Part shown: positions 27,000 to 35,818 of the stretch, in pieces
How positions within the stretch are numbered: the first letter of the stretch is position 1
Layout of the letters: every line of letters begins with the position of its first letter
DNA from: Glaesserella sp041814905
GTDB taxonomy: Bacteria; Pseudomonadota; Gammaproteobacteria; Enterobacterales; Pasteurellaceae
NCBI RefSeq assembly: GCF_041814905.1
Contig: NZ_JBGXYA010000021.1
Coordinates: forward strand, 1-64,000
DNA length: 64,000 nt
Direction: 5' to 3'
The notes under the pieces: generated by a model
Databases searched by the model: none
What the model saw: only the letters and a program-made list of their open reading frames with translations
Told to the model about the DNA's origin: nothing
Position numbers and translations under genes: made by a program

Positions 27000-27030
27000 G
27001 AAAAAATCCCCCAACAAAAAGTGGGGGACT
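27000..27030 (-). terminator. terminator-like hairpin between cpxR and cpxA
   Basis: On the minus strand, GTCCCCCAC (from 27029) pairs with GTTGGGGGA (to 27007) around TTTT, and a run of six or more T follows (27006-27000). This is a complete rho-independent terminator pattern inside the presumed cpxR-cpxA operon, about 25 bases before the cpxA start. Confidence 0.75.
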
Positions 27031-27042
27031 TTATAAAGGTTA

Positions 27043-27759
27043 TTATTTTTCAGTAACGAGTAGATAACCACGCCCGCGTAATGTTTTAAACCATGGTAAA
27101 TCATCATTACGTTCAGGAAGTTTTTTGCGTAAATTAGAAATGTGCATATCGATAGCACGATCATAAGGTGTTAAACGTTTTCCGAGAATCTCGAGGCTTA
27201 ACAATTCGCGGGAAAGAATTTGTCCCGGGTTACGCATTAAAATTTGCAATAGAGCAAATTCAGTACCGGTTAGGTCAAGATCACGACCTTCAAACATGGC
27301 TTGTTGACGTCCCGGATGTAACTCTACACCACCGAATTGGAGGAGTTTACGGTCATCTTCACTGTGTTCTAACGGGCTGTCACCGGCAGTTTTGACCACA
27401 CTGGTACGACGTAAAATCGCTTTAATTCGAGCAACGAGTTCACGGTCGTTAAAAGGTTTCGGGAGGTAATCATCTGCCCCCAGTTCTAATCCAAGTACAC
27501 GGTCGATTTCATCATCTCTTGCACTTAACATTAATACGGGGGTAACGTATTTTTGGCGAATTTGTTTCAGGGTTTCGATACCGTTTAACACCGGCATCAT
27601 CACATCCAATAAAACTAATTCATAACTTTGTAGTTCAAGTTCATCAAGTGCTTCTTGCCCGTTATGTACGGTGTGAACATCAAATCCCTCGAGAGAAAGA
27701 AGTTCAGCGAGAAGTTCTGTTAAATCTACATCATCGTCAACAAGTAAGATTTTCGGCAT
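27043..27759 (-). CDS. cpxR: OmpR-family response regulator CpxR
   Basis: A 238-residue regulator. The receiver domain has the acidic pocket DDD at residues 8-10, the phosphorylated Asp52 (VLLDVMMP), and Lys near 103 (YLPKPFNDREL). The C-terminal winged helix runs from about 135, with LTGTEFALLQILM, ISNLRKKL and the RGRGYLL end. It activates envelope-stress genes when phosphorylated by CpxA. Several TTTAC/GTAAA pentamers lie upstream. Confidence 0.95.
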   Translation of the reverse strand: MPKILLVDDDVDLTELLAELLSLEGFDVHTVHNGQEALDELELQSYELVLLDVMMPVLNGIETLKQIRQKYVTPVLMLSARDDEIDRVLGLELGADDYLPKPFNDRELVARIKAILRRTSVVKTAGDSPLEHSEDDRKLLQFGGVELHPGRQQAMFEGRDLDLTGTEFALLQILMRNPGQILSRELLSLEILGKRLTPYDRAIDMHISNLRKKLPERNDDLPWFKTLRGRGYLLVTEK

Positions 27760-27815
27760 AGCACTATATTCCTGTTTTATTTATGAGTATTTAAGATATT
27801 ACTTTATTGTGTTTC

Positions 27816-27846
27816 TTTACACAAAAAGTAAATGCCGTTACTTTAC
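27816..27846. promoter_or_regulatory. cluster of CpxR-like GTAAA pentamers upstream of cpxR
   Basis: TTTAC at 27816-27820, GTAAA at 27828-27832 and TTTAC at 27842-27846 lie 57-87 bases before the cpxR start. CpxR sites in E. coli are GTAAA direct repeats spaced by five bases. Here the spacing does not fit exactly, so autoregulation is only suggested. Confidence 0.35.
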
Positions 27847-27860
27847 AGAATTTTGTCAAT

Positions 27861-28646
27861 TTATTCCATAGTTTTTATTTCATTCCACAGAAAATCTAAT
27901 TCATTAAGTGAACAATCGTTCGGAGATTTTCCCTGAACTTTCAATAATTTCTCCATTTTCTTAAAACGGTTTTCAAATTTGACATTGGCATGGCGCAAGC
28001 TGGTTTCGGCATCTACGTTATGGTGGCGACATAGATTAACCGTTGCAAATAAAAGGTCTCCCAGTTCTTCAGCTAATTTTTCTTGCACTTGCGGAACACG
28101 TTTTATTTCATCTTGAACCTCTTGTAATTCCTCTTCAACTTTTAAAAATACTTGATGAGGATCATCCCAATCAAATCCGACTTTAGCACAACGTTTTTGC
28201 AGTTTATTGGCTCGAGTGAGTGCAGGAAGAGCAAACGGAAGGTCATCTAAGATAGAGTCATGTTGTGTTTTTTGTTTTTTTTCTTCCGCTTTACGGGCAT
28301 CCCAATTTTTCAATGCGTCATCGGCATTATTGGCGGTCGTATTACCAAAAACATGAGGATGTCGATAAATTAATTTGTTATGAAGATCCGTCACTACATC
28401 TTCAAAAGTAAAAGATCCTTCTTCTTTTGCCAATTGGCTTAGAAATACCACTTGGAGTAATAAATCCCCTAGTTCTTCGCGGAGAGAAGCCCGATCGTTC
28501 GTATGAATTGCCTCTGCCGTTTCATAAGTTTCTTCGAGCAGACAAGGCACCATAGAGTCAAAGGTTTGCTGAATATCCCAAGGACAACCTGTTTTAGGAT
28601 CACGTAATTGCTTAACAACTTCTAACAGCTGTTCAATCAGAGTCAT
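27861..28646 (-). CDS. mazG: nucleoside triphosphate pyrophosphohydrolase
   Basis: Hydrolyses (d)NTPs to the monophosphate and pyrophosphate, and in E. coli also lowers ppGpp. The 261-residue protein has two MazG repeats, each with the EExxE-type metal site: LEETYETAEAI with REELGDLLLQV, and a second with AEELGDLLFATVNLCRH. The start at 28646 has GAGGG upstream and matches the E. coli N-terminus (LLEVVKQLRDPKTGCPWD); the open frame to 28682 adds 12 unlikely residues. There is no relA or mazEF neighbour. Confidence 0.95.
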   Translation of the reverse strand: MTLIEQLLEVVKQLRDPKTGCPWDIQQTFDSMVPCLLEETYETAEAIHTNDRASLREELGDLLLQVVFLSQLAKEEGSFTFEDVVTDLHNKLIYRHPHVFGNTTANNADDALKNWDARKAEEKKQKTQHDSILDDLPFALPALTRANKLQKRCAKVGFDWDDPHQVFLKVEEELQEVQDEIKRVPQVQEKLAEELGDLLFATVNLCRHHNVDAETSLRHANVKFENRFKKMEKLLKVQGKSPNDCSLNELDFLWNEIKTME

Positions 28647-28789
28647 TTTTTCCCTCACTACTGAATATACCCATTTAAACATTGTGACCTAACCAACTAG
28701 GTAATGTCTATTAAATTTATCTGTTTATTTAGTGAGTTACATAAATCATGGTAAAATTCCCAGAAATATCAATGAAAAAGGAAATATCA

Positions 28790-30112
28790 ATGGATCTCAC
28801 CTACCTTCAAAAACTACCTCACGCGGAATTTACTACTCGTCGCCAACGTCTGTTTGAGCAAATGCAAGATAACTCAGCACTGATCGTGTTTACTGAAACG
28901 GAAAAACGCCGTAACAACGACTGTGATTATCTGTTTCGTCCTGATAGCTACTTTTGGTATCTCACGGGCTTTGCAGAGCCGAAATCGGCGTTGGTCCTCA
29001 TTAAAAAAGCAGGGCAGTGTGAGAGCTTGATTTTTTTGCGGAAAAAAGATCCGTTGATGGAAACGTGGAACGGTCGCCGTTTGGGGATTGAACTTGCACC
29101 GCAAACATTAAACGTTAATGAAGCTTACGATATTGAAGATATTCGTTCCGTTTTTGCAAAAAAAATAGAAAATCTGACCGCTTGTTACTACGCCCGAGGC
29201 ATACAGGCATGGGGTGATGACATTGTATTTAGTGCATTTGATGCCGTTAAAGCAAATCGTCAGCAACCACCGACGATACTTATTGATTGGCAGCCAATGT
29301 TGTCAGAAATGCGTCTATTCAAATCCGAAGCAGAAATCGCCTTGTTGCAACAGGCGTGTCAGATTTCTGCTTTTGGGCATATTCGAGCGATGAAACAAAC
29401 TCGACCGAACCGTTACGAGATGGAAATTGAGGGGGAAATTCAGTACGAATTTTCCCGCTTTGGTTCACGTTTTGCGTCTTACAATCAAATTGTTGCCAGT
29501 GGCGATAACGCCTGTATTTTGCACTACAACGAAAACGACCAAGTGTTGAAAGACGGCGATTTACTACTGATTGACTCTGGGGCAGAATTTGCGATGTACG
29601 CAGGCGATATTACTCGAACTATTCCAATTAACGGCAAATTTTCACCTGCACAACGAGATGTGTATGAAATTGTGCTGAAAGCTCTGAAAGAAGCAACCAA
29701 ATTGCTTGTGCCACAAAGCTCTATCAAATTGGCGAATGATAAAGCCGTCCGTATTATGACGGAGGGGTTGGTGCGTTTAGGTATTCTTAAAGGCAATGTT
29801 GATGAACTGATTGAAAACAAAGCCTATAAACCATTCTATATGCACGGCTTAGGGCATTGGCTCGGCTTAGATGTTCATGATGTAGGTAACTACGGCAATG
29901 AGCGTGATCGTCCGTTGGAAATCGGTATGGCACTAACCGTCGAACCGGGTTTATATATTCCGAAAGAGGCTGACGTGCCAGAGCAATACAAAGGGATCGG
30001 TATTCGCATTGAAGATAATCTATTGATAACCGAATATGGCAATAAAAACTTGACTTCGGGTGTGCCGAAAGAGATTGATGAGATTGAGGCGATGATGGCT
30101 AATCATGTTTGA
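28790..30112 (+). CDS. pepP: Xaa-Pro aminopeptidase II
   Basis: Removes N-terminal residues that precede proline. The 440-residue protein has a creatinase-like N-domain with FWYLTGF and a pita-bread C-domain. The metal ligands are visible in LIDSGAEFAMYAGDITRT (two Asp), MHGLGHWLGLDVHDV (His), TVEPGLYIP (Glu) and GIGIRIEDN (Glu). The open frame starts at 28748, but the ATG at 28790 has AAAAGGA upstream and fits the family N-terminus. An uptake signal lies inside the gene at 29177-29185. Confidence 0.95.
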   Translation: MDLTYLQKLPHAEFTTRRQRLFEQMQDNSALIVFTETEKRRNNDCDYLFRPDSYFWYLTGFAEPKSALVLIKKAGQCESLIFLRKKDPLMETWNGRRLGIELAPQTLNVNEAYDIEDIRSVFAKKIENLTACYYARGIQAWGDDIVFSAFDAVKANRQQPPTILIDWQPMLSEMRLFKSEAEIALLQQACQISAFGHIRAMKQTRPNRYEMEIEGEIQYEFSRFGSRFASYNQIVASGDNACILHYNENDQVLKDGDLLLIDSGAEFAMYAGDITRTIPINGKFSPAQRDVYEIVLKALKEATKLLVPQSSIKLANDKAVRIMTEGLVRLGILKGNVDELIENKAYKPFYMHGLGHWLGLDVHDVGNYGNERDRPLEIGMALTVEPGLYIPKEADVPEQYKGIGIRIEDNLLITEYGNKNLTSGVPKEIDEIEAMMANHV

Positions 30113-30175
30113 TACCTTGAATAACCTATCAAAAAAGACTAGACTAACTTATCGGACTAAGTTTAGGAGGTGGTT

Positions 30176-30439
30176 ATGCCAAATCAACCTTTAGAAAGTG
30201 TGAATATTCACGAGGCAAAAACCAATTTTTCACGGATTGTAGAAGAAGTAAAACGTTTTGGTAAGCCGATTGTGATTGCGAAATCGGGCAAACCACAGGT
30301 TAAAATTGTGCCGTTAGATAATGTACAACAAGGCAGTCGTTTTGGCTTTATGAAAAAGCAACCTATTCAAATTCCTGAAGATTTTGATCGCTTGTATCAA
30401 GATGAAATTGTGGTGATGTTTGAAGGAAAAAGCGAATGA
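30176..30439 (+). CDS. Phd/YefM-family antitoxin
   Basis: An 87-residue protein whose N-terminal half (VNIHEAKTNFSRIVEEV, then KPIVIAKSGKPQVKIVPL) is typical of Phd/YefM antitoxins, which bind DNA and repress their own operon. The C-terminal tail should wrap the toxin. The ATG at 30176 follows AGGAGG at 30165-30170; a GTG at 30170 is inside that ribosome site and is rejected. It overlaps the PIN toxin gene by four bases (ATGA). Confidence 0.9.
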   Translation: MPNQPLESVNIHEAKTNFSRIVEEVKRFGKPIVIAKSGKPQVKIVPLDNVQQGSRFGFMKKQPIQIPEDFDRLYQDEIVVMFEGKSE

Positions 30440-30837
30440 AACTGCTATTGGATAGCCATGTTCTACTTTGGCTTGCGTGGGATAAAAAAGCCTATTTATC
30501 TCCCCAAGCTATCGATTTATTGGACGATCCCCATAACGAACTTTACTTTAGTTTGGCTAGTTTATGGGAAATCGCGATCAAATCTAGCCTAGGTAAACCT
30601 GATTTTGAGATTGATGTGGAAGCTTTAGAACAAGGTTTAATTGAGATAGGGTGTCGAGCCGTTGCGATTGATGTGCTACACATCTTAAAACAAGCACAAC
30701 TGCCGCTTATTCACCGAGATCTCTTTGATCGCTTACTTATGGCTCAAGCCGAAATCGAAAATCTGTTTTTTATGACGGCAGATACGATGATTTTAAAATA
30801 TCAAAAACCTTATCTTATAGATGTTCGGGCAAGCTAG
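30436..30837 (+). CDS. PIN-domain toxin (VapC-like ribonuclease)
   Basis: A 133-residue PIN protein of the type II toxin class. The expected acidic site is present: Asp6 (LLLDSHVLLW), Glu45 (SLWEIAIKSSLGK), Asp98 (RDLFDRLLMAQA) and Asp116 (TADTMI). Such toxins cut RNA, often tRNA or rRNA, when free of antitoxin. The ATG overlaps the antitoxin stop, so the pair is translationally coupled. It sits between the housekeeping genes pepP and serC. Confidence 0.9.
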   Translation: MKLLLDSHVLLWLAWDKKAYLSPQAIDLLDDPHNELYFSLASLWEIAIKSSLGKPDFEIDVEALEQGLIEIGCRAVAIDVLHILKQAQLPLIHRDLFDRLLMAQAEIENLFFMTADTMILKYQKPYLIDVRAS

Positions 30838-30910
30838 GAATAGATTTTGACACACCTTGCATTTTCGTTAGAATGCGATACCACATTATTTTTTATAAGA
30901 GGCAAACACA

Positions 30911-31993
30911 ATGACACAAGTTTATAATTTCAGTGCAGGACCGGCAATGATGCCAACAGCCGTTTTAGAAAAAGCACAAGCAGAATTGCTTAACTGGCAA
31001 AATCAGCACACATCGGTAATGGAAGTGAGCCACCGTGGTAAATTGTTTATGGAGATGATCGCTGAGTGCGAAAAAGATTTTCGTGAGCTATACTATATAC
31101 CAAGTAACTACAAAATTCTCTTTTTACAAGGCGGAGCGAGAGGGCAGTTTGCGGCGATCCCGATGAATTTGATTGGCGAAAAAGGCAAAGCACTCTATCT
31201 CACCAGCGGACACTGGTCGGCAACGGCGGCAAAAGAAGCACGCAATTTCTGCGAAATTGATGAGATCAACATTTTAGAACAAGGCGATGAACTGAAAGTC
31301 GGCAACCTTGATTTTAGCAACATTGCCGATCAGTACGACTATATTCACTACTGCCCAAATGAAACCATTAGCGGTGTGGAAATTTTCGATTTGCCAAAGG
31401 TCGGCAATGCGGTGCTTGTGGCAGATATGTCGTCTAACATTCTTTCTCGTGAAATCGATATCAGCAAATTCGGTATTATTTACGCAGGGGCGCAAAAGAA
31501 CTTAGGTCCAGCAGGGATTACCATTGTGATTGTGCGTGAGGATTTAATCGGCAAAGCACGCAAAGACACCCCGTCGATTTGGAACTACGAAACTCAAGCT
31601 AACAACGACTCGATGATCAACACACCACCAACCTTTGCGTGGTATCTCTGTTCATTGGTCTTTAAACATCTACTTGAATTGGGCGGACTATCCGCAATGG
31701 AAAAACGCAACCAAGCCAAAGCCGAGTTGCTTTACAACTACCTTGACCAAAGTGCTTTCTATCGCAATACCGTAGCAAAAAACAACCGCTCTTTAATGAA
31801 CGTAACTTTCACCACAGGCAACGATGAATTAAATGCAAAATTTGTCGCAGAAGCGACCGCTTGCGGTTTACAAGCCCTAAAAGGACATAAAGTACTAGGC
31901 GGAATGCGTGCATCAATCTATAACGCCATGCCGATTGAAGGCGTGCAAGCGTTGGTTGCGTTTATGCAGAAGTTTGAGGCGGAGAATAAATGA
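30911..31993 (+). CDS. serC: phosphoserine aminotransferase
   Basis: A PLP enzyme of serine and vitamin B6 synthesis that makes phosphoserine from 3-phosphohydroxypyruvate. The 360-residue protein has the N-terminal YNFSAGPAMMP, the HRGKLF segment, the PLP-binding Lys196 in YAGAQKNLGPAG and the ending GGMRASIYNAM. An AGAGGC-type ribosome site precedes the ATG. The stop overlaps the DUF711 gene start by four bases (ATGA), so they are one operon continuing to hisC and probably aroA. Confidence 0.96.
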   Translation: MTQVYNFSAGPAMMPTAVLEKAQAELLNWQNQHTSVMEVSHRGKLFMEMIAECEKDFRELYYIPSNYKILFLQGGARGQFAAIPMNLIGEKGKALYLTSGHWSATAAKEARNFCEIDEINILEQGDELKVGNLDFSNIADQYDYIHYCPNETISGVEIFDLPKVGNAVLVADMSSNILSREIDISKFGIIYAGAQKNLGPAGITIVIVREDLIGKARKDTPSIWNYETQANNDSMINTPPTFAWYLCSLVFKHLLELGGLSAMEKRNQAKAELLYNYLDQSAFYRNTVAKNNRSLMNVTFTTGNDELNAKFVAEATACGLQALKGHKVLGGMRASIYNAMPIEGVQALVAFMQKFEAENK

Positions 31994-33210
31994 GTTATCA
32001 AAGCAAATCTCTTTGTCGAATAAGAGCGATAACTCTATTTCTTTCGTTAAATACCGATCAGCAAACTTGGGCAGACAGACTAAAACTTGCCAAACAAGAA
32101 TTTGATCTACTTGTACCTGCAATTCAAGGTAAAGGCTATAAAGTACAATCAATACGTATTGTGACTAATCCTTTTGGTGAATATCTGGATTTAACTTCCA
32201 TTGAACAAGCGAAAGCAGGGCTTGCGTATTTAAAATCTCTACTTCTTGAACTTAACGACAGCGGACTACGTATTCGCTTTGCGATCGGGGAGGCGAAAAC
32301 AGCTCAAGAAATTTCGATGTTGCCTGAATTGATCGCCGATTATGGGGATCTATGCAATGCGTGCGTCAATGTGGAATTAGATAAAAATGGTATTTTGGAT
32401 AATACGCTCATTATGCAGTCTGCTGCGACAGTCAAACGTATTGCAGAAATTACTCCTCGGGGTGAAGGCAATTTTAACTTTACCGTTAATTTTAATTGTA
32501 AGCCGTTTATCCCTTATTTCCCCGCAGGTTATCATCTCAGTGATGTGCCGAATAGTTTTGTGATTGGGTTTGAAACACCTGATTTATTGGTCAAAGTGTT
32601 AAAAAATGTACCTAAATCAGATCATAATTCATATTTCAATACGTGTTATCACGCAATGTCACAAGCCTTGCAATACCATGTTGATGAAGTTTTGGCGGCG
32701 GTGAATGGTATTCAATTAACAGGTAATTTTCAATTTGCAGGCATTGATAGCTCGGCAGCGCCGTCTAAAAATTGTGCATCAATAACTGAACTCTATGAAG
32801 TAATGGGGGTACCCTTCTTTGGTGCTGCAGGAACAGTGGAAGTGTCGGCATTACTTACTCGTGTGTTTAAATCCATTCAAAATGTACCGCTTGTTGGCTT
32901 TTCGGGTCTGATGCTAGCCGTCGTGGAAGATTTGGGGCTTGCTAAAGGCTCGGAATCATATCAATACGATGTTCGTGCGTTATTAACCAACAGTGCTGTA
33001 TGTGGAATTGGATTAGATACGGTGCCTATTCCGGGTAATGTAACGGCGGAACAAATTGCTGCGTTGATGAGAGATTCTGGCACCATGGCGTTCCGCTTAA
33101 ATAAACCGTTAACCGTAAGACTTTTCCCTGTGCCAAACCGTGAAGCAGGTGAAATGACTTACTTTGAAAGTGATGATCTCTGTAATAGCCGAATTTTAGC
33201 TGTGATATAA
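31990..33210 (+). CDS. DUF711-family protein (function unknown)
   Basis: A 406-residue protein of the DUF711/UPF0210 family. Family traits are an N-terminal RIRAITLFLSL strand, GIDSSAAPSKN, VPFFGAAGT, FSGLMLAVVEDLGLA, NSAVCGIGLDTVPIPGN and KPLTVRLFPVPNREAGEM. Its reaction is not known to me; members have been linked to no firm pathway. It overlaps serC by ATGA with GGAG just upstream and is followed by hisC after 16 bases, so it is embedded in an amino-acid operon. It is a single domain without signal peptide. Confidence 0.88.
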   Translation: MSYQSKSLCRIRAITLFLSLNTDQQTWADRLKLAKQEFDLLVPAIQGKGYKVQSIRIVTNPFGEYLDLTSIEQAKAGLAYLKSLLLELNDSGLRIRFAIGEAKTAQEISMLPELIADYGDLCNACVNVELDKNGILDNTLIMQSAATVKRIAEITPRGEGNFNFTVNFNCKPFIPYFPAGYHLSDVPNSFVIGFETPDLLVKVLKNVPKSDHNSYFNTCYHAMSQALQYHVDEVLAAVNGIQLTGNFQFAGIDSSAAPSKNCASITELYEVMGVPFFGAAGTVEVSALLTRVFKSIQNVPLVGFSGLMLAVVEDLGLAKGSESYQYDVRALLTNSAVCGIGLDTVPIPGNVTAEQIAALMRDSGTMAFRLNKPLTVRLFPVPNREAGEMTYFESDDLCNSRILAVI

Positions 33211-33226
33211 CGAAAATAGGAAAATT

Positions 33227-34324
33227 ATGCAATTTATCAACATCGCCAACGAAGGCGTTAAAACGTTAGCCCCGTATCAAGCAGGCAAACCGATTGAAGA
33301 GCTTGAACGTGAATTGGGGATTTCAAACATTGTCAAACTTGCGTCAAATGAAAACCCCTTTGGTTTTCCTGAAAGTGCGAAACAAGCGATTTTAAAGCAG
33401 TTAAATGATTTAACTCGCTATCCTGATGCGAATGGTTTTGAGCTGAAAGCGACCATTGCGAAAAAGTTTGGGGTACAGCCTAATCAAATTACGCTAGGAA
33501 ATGGTTCAAATGATCTGCTTGAGCTGTTTGCCCATACGTTTGCCAGTGAAAAAGATGAGATTATCTATTCGCAATATGCGTTTATTGTCTATCCGCTTGT
33601 CACCAAAGCGATCAATGCGGTAGCACGTGAAATTCCAGCGAAAGATTGGGGACACGATTTAGCGGCGTTTGAACAAGCGATTAATGACAAAACCAAGCTG
33701 ATTTATATCGCAAACCCGAATAACCCGACGGGCAATTTTTTATCTGAAAGGGAAGTTGATGCCTTTCTTGCCAAAGTACCAAGCAATGTGATTGTGGTAT
33801 TAGACGAGGCTTATACGGAATTTACCGATCCAAAAGAGCGGTTAAATTCCTTTGCATTAGTGCAAAAATACCCGAATTTGATTGTCTCTCGCTCGCTTTC
33901 TAAAGCTTACGGTTTGGCAGGTTTACGAATTGGCTATGCGGTATCGCATCCTGAAATCGCCGATTTGCTCAACCGTGTGCGTCAGCCGTTTAACTGCAAT
34001 AGTCTTGCATTAGCCGCTGCCATTGCAGTAATGCAAGATGATGCTTTTATTGAGAAAGTCGCTGAAAATAACCGCAATGAAATGCAACGTTATGAAGATT
34101 TTTTCAAAGCAAATCAGTTGGGCTATATTCGTTCTAAAGGCAATTTTATTACGGTGGATTTAAAACAACCAGCCCAACCGATTTACCAAGCCTTGCTACA
34201 TGAGGGAGTAATCGTTCGCCCAATTACAGGTTACGGAATGCCGAATCATTTGCGAATCAGCATTGGGTTGCCTGAAGAGAATAATAAATTTTTTACTGCT
34301 TTTTCTAAGGTCTTTGGGCTATAA
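33227..34324 (+). CDS. hisC: histidinol-phosphate aminotransferase
   Basis: A PLP aminotransferase of histidine synthesis. HisC-type enzymes can also act on aromatic amino acid precursors, which fits its place before aroA. The 365 residues show NENPFGFPESA, the YANPNNPTGNF-like IANPNNPTGNF, LDEAYTEF and the PLP-Lys motif SRSLSKAYGLAGLRIGY. The AAATAGGAAA region upstream gives a modest ribosome site. An uptake signal begins at the stop codon region (34324-34332). Confidence 0.95.
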   Translation: MQFINIANEGVKTLAPYQAGKPIEELERELGISNIVKLASNENPFGFPESAKQAILKQLNDLTRYPDANGFELKATIAKKFGVQPNQITLGNGSNDLLELFAHTFASEKDEIIYSQYAFIVYPLVTKAINAVAREIPAKDWGHDLAAFEQAINDKTKLIYIANPNNPTGNFLSEREVDAFLAKVPSNVIVVLDEAYTEFTDPKERLNSFALVQKYPNLIVSRSLSKAYGLAGLRIGYAVSHPEIADLLNRVRQPFNCNSLALAAAIAVMQDDAFIEKVAENNRNEMQRYEDFFKANQLGYIRSKGNFITVDLKQPAQPIYQALLHEGVIVRPITGYGMPNHLRISIGLPEENNKFFTAFSKVFGL

Positions 34325-34332
34325 CAAGCGGT
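34324..34332 (+). repeat. uptake signal in the hisC-aroA gap
   Basis: ACAAGCGGT directly after the hisC stop, followed by TCATTTTT and a TTTGCAAATTT flank. The whole 46-base leader of aroA is made of this element. Confidence 0.85.
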
Positions 34333-34370
34333 CATTTTTAAGAAAAATTTTGCAAATTTTCGGACACAAC

Positions 34371-35666
34371 ATGGAAAAACTCACACTACAACCTATCGCC
34401 CGTGTCGAAGGTGAAATCAATTTACCCGGCTCAAAAAGCCTATCAAATCGTGCTTTATTATTAGCAGCTCTCGCACAAGGCACAACCCAAGTGACTAACT
34501 TGCTTGATAGCGACGATATTCGTCATATGCTCAATGCGTTAAAAGCATTAGGCGTAAATTACCAACTTTCAGAAGATAAAACCGTTTGTATCGTGGAAGG
34601 CGTTGGCGGTGCGTTTCAGTGGCAAAACGGCTTGTCGCTCTTTTTAGGTAATGCGGGGACGGCAATGCGCCCACTCACAGCAGCACTTTGCCTAAAAGGC
34701 AAACAAGATGCGGAAGTGATTTTAACGGGGGAGCCACGCATGAAAGAGCGTCCGATTAAGCATCTGGTTGATGCGTTACGTCAAGCGGGGGCTTCGGTTC
34801 AATATCTTGAAAATGAAGGCTATCCGCCGATTGCCATTCGCAATACAGGGATTCAAGGGGGAAAAATTCAAATTGACGGTTCGATTTCTTCTCAGTTTCT
34901 CACCGCATTATTGATGTCTGCACCTTTAGCCTCAGAGGATATGGAAATTGAGATTATCGGTGAATTGGTATCTAAACCTTATATCGACATCACGCTTGCG
35001 ATGATGAAAGACTTTGGCGTGACAGTGTCTCACTCAAATTATCAAACCTTCTTTGTTAAAGGCCATCAATGCTATGTGTCGCCACAAAAATATTTGGTAG
35101 AAGGTGATGCCTCTTCAGCCTCTTATTTCTTAGCCGCAGGGGCGATCAAGGGGAAAGTCAAAGTCACAGGCATTGGTAAAAATTCGATCCAAGGTGACCG
35201 CTTGTTTGCTGACGTACTAGAAAAAATGGGCGCAAAAATTACTTGGGGTGATGATTTTATCCAAGCGGAGCAGGGGGAACTTAAAGGCATTGATATGGAT
35301 ATGAACCATATTCCAGACGCAGCCATGACCATTGCCACCACGGCACTTTTTGCCGAAGGTGAAACCGTTATTCGCAATATCTACAACTGGCGAGTCAAAG
35401 AAACTGACCGTTTAACAGCGATGGCAACCGAGTTACGCAAAGTCGGTGCTGAGGTGGAAGAAGGGGAAGATTTTATCCGAATCCAACCGCTTGCATTAGA
35501 CCAATTCCAACACGCTGAAATTGCGACCTACAACGATCACCGAATGGCAATGTGCTTTGCGTTAGTTGCATTATCTAATACTCCGGTAACGATTCAAGAT
35601 CCTAAATGTACGGCAAAAACCTTCCCAACATTTTTTATCGAATTTGATAAGATAAGTGTAAGATAA
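34371..35666 (+). CDS. aroA: 3-phosphoshikimate 1-carboxyvinyltransferase (EPSP synthase)
   Basis: Joins PEP to shikimate-3-phosphate in the shikimate pathway. The 431-residue protein has LPGSKSLSNRALLLAALA, LGNAGTAMRPLTA, GEPRMKERP, the DGSISSQFLTALLM segment and NWRVKETDRL. The open frame begins at 34263 inside hisC, but the true start is the ATG at 34371, matching the E. coli protein. No clear ribosome site precedes it; the leader is the uptake-signal flank. A terminator follows at 35674. An uptake signal also lies inside the gene at about 35197. Confidence 0.96.
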   Translation: MEKLTLQPIARVEGEINLPGSKSLSNRALLLAALAQGTTQVTNLLDSDDIRHMLNALKALGVNYQLSEDKTVCIVEGVGGAFQWQNGLSLFLGNAGTAMRPLTAALCLKGKQDAEVILTGEPRMKERPIKHLVDALRQAGASVQYLENEGYPPIAIRNTGIQGGKIQIDGSISSQFLTALLMSAPLASEDMEIEIIGELVSKPYIDITLAMMKDFGVTVSHSNYQTFFVKGHQCYVSPQKYLVEGDASSASYFLAAGAIKGKVKVTGIGKNSIQGDRLFADVLEKMGAKITWGDDFIQAEQGELKGIDMDMNHIPDAAMTIATTALFAEGETVIRNIYNWRVKETDRLTAMATELRKVGAEVEEGEDFIRIQPLALDQFQHAEIATYNDHRMAMCFALVALSNTPVTIQDPKCTAKTFPTFFIEFDKISVR

Positions 35667-35673
35667 ATATAAA

Positions 35674-35708
35674 GAAACCTTCGTTTGTACAGTAATGAAG
35701 GTTTTTTT
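35674..35708 (+). terminator. terminator after aroA
   Basis: GAAACCTTC (35674-35682) pairs with GAAGGTTTT (35698-35706), followed by a T-run. It closes the serC-DUF711-hisC-aroA operon. Confidence 0.8.
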
Positions 35709-35818
35709 ATTTTTTGAGAAAATATTTTCAAATTTGAGAGCTACTTCAAATTTTCGATAAATGGACTGTGGTAGTATGTAGTCCGAAATGTGGGAAACAA
35801 CACAACAAGGAGCTTATT

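Noticed and set aside
34263..34370. N-terminal extension of aroA from 34263
   Set aside because: The added residues overlap hisC coding sequence and do not match the family N-terminus, which begins at 34371.
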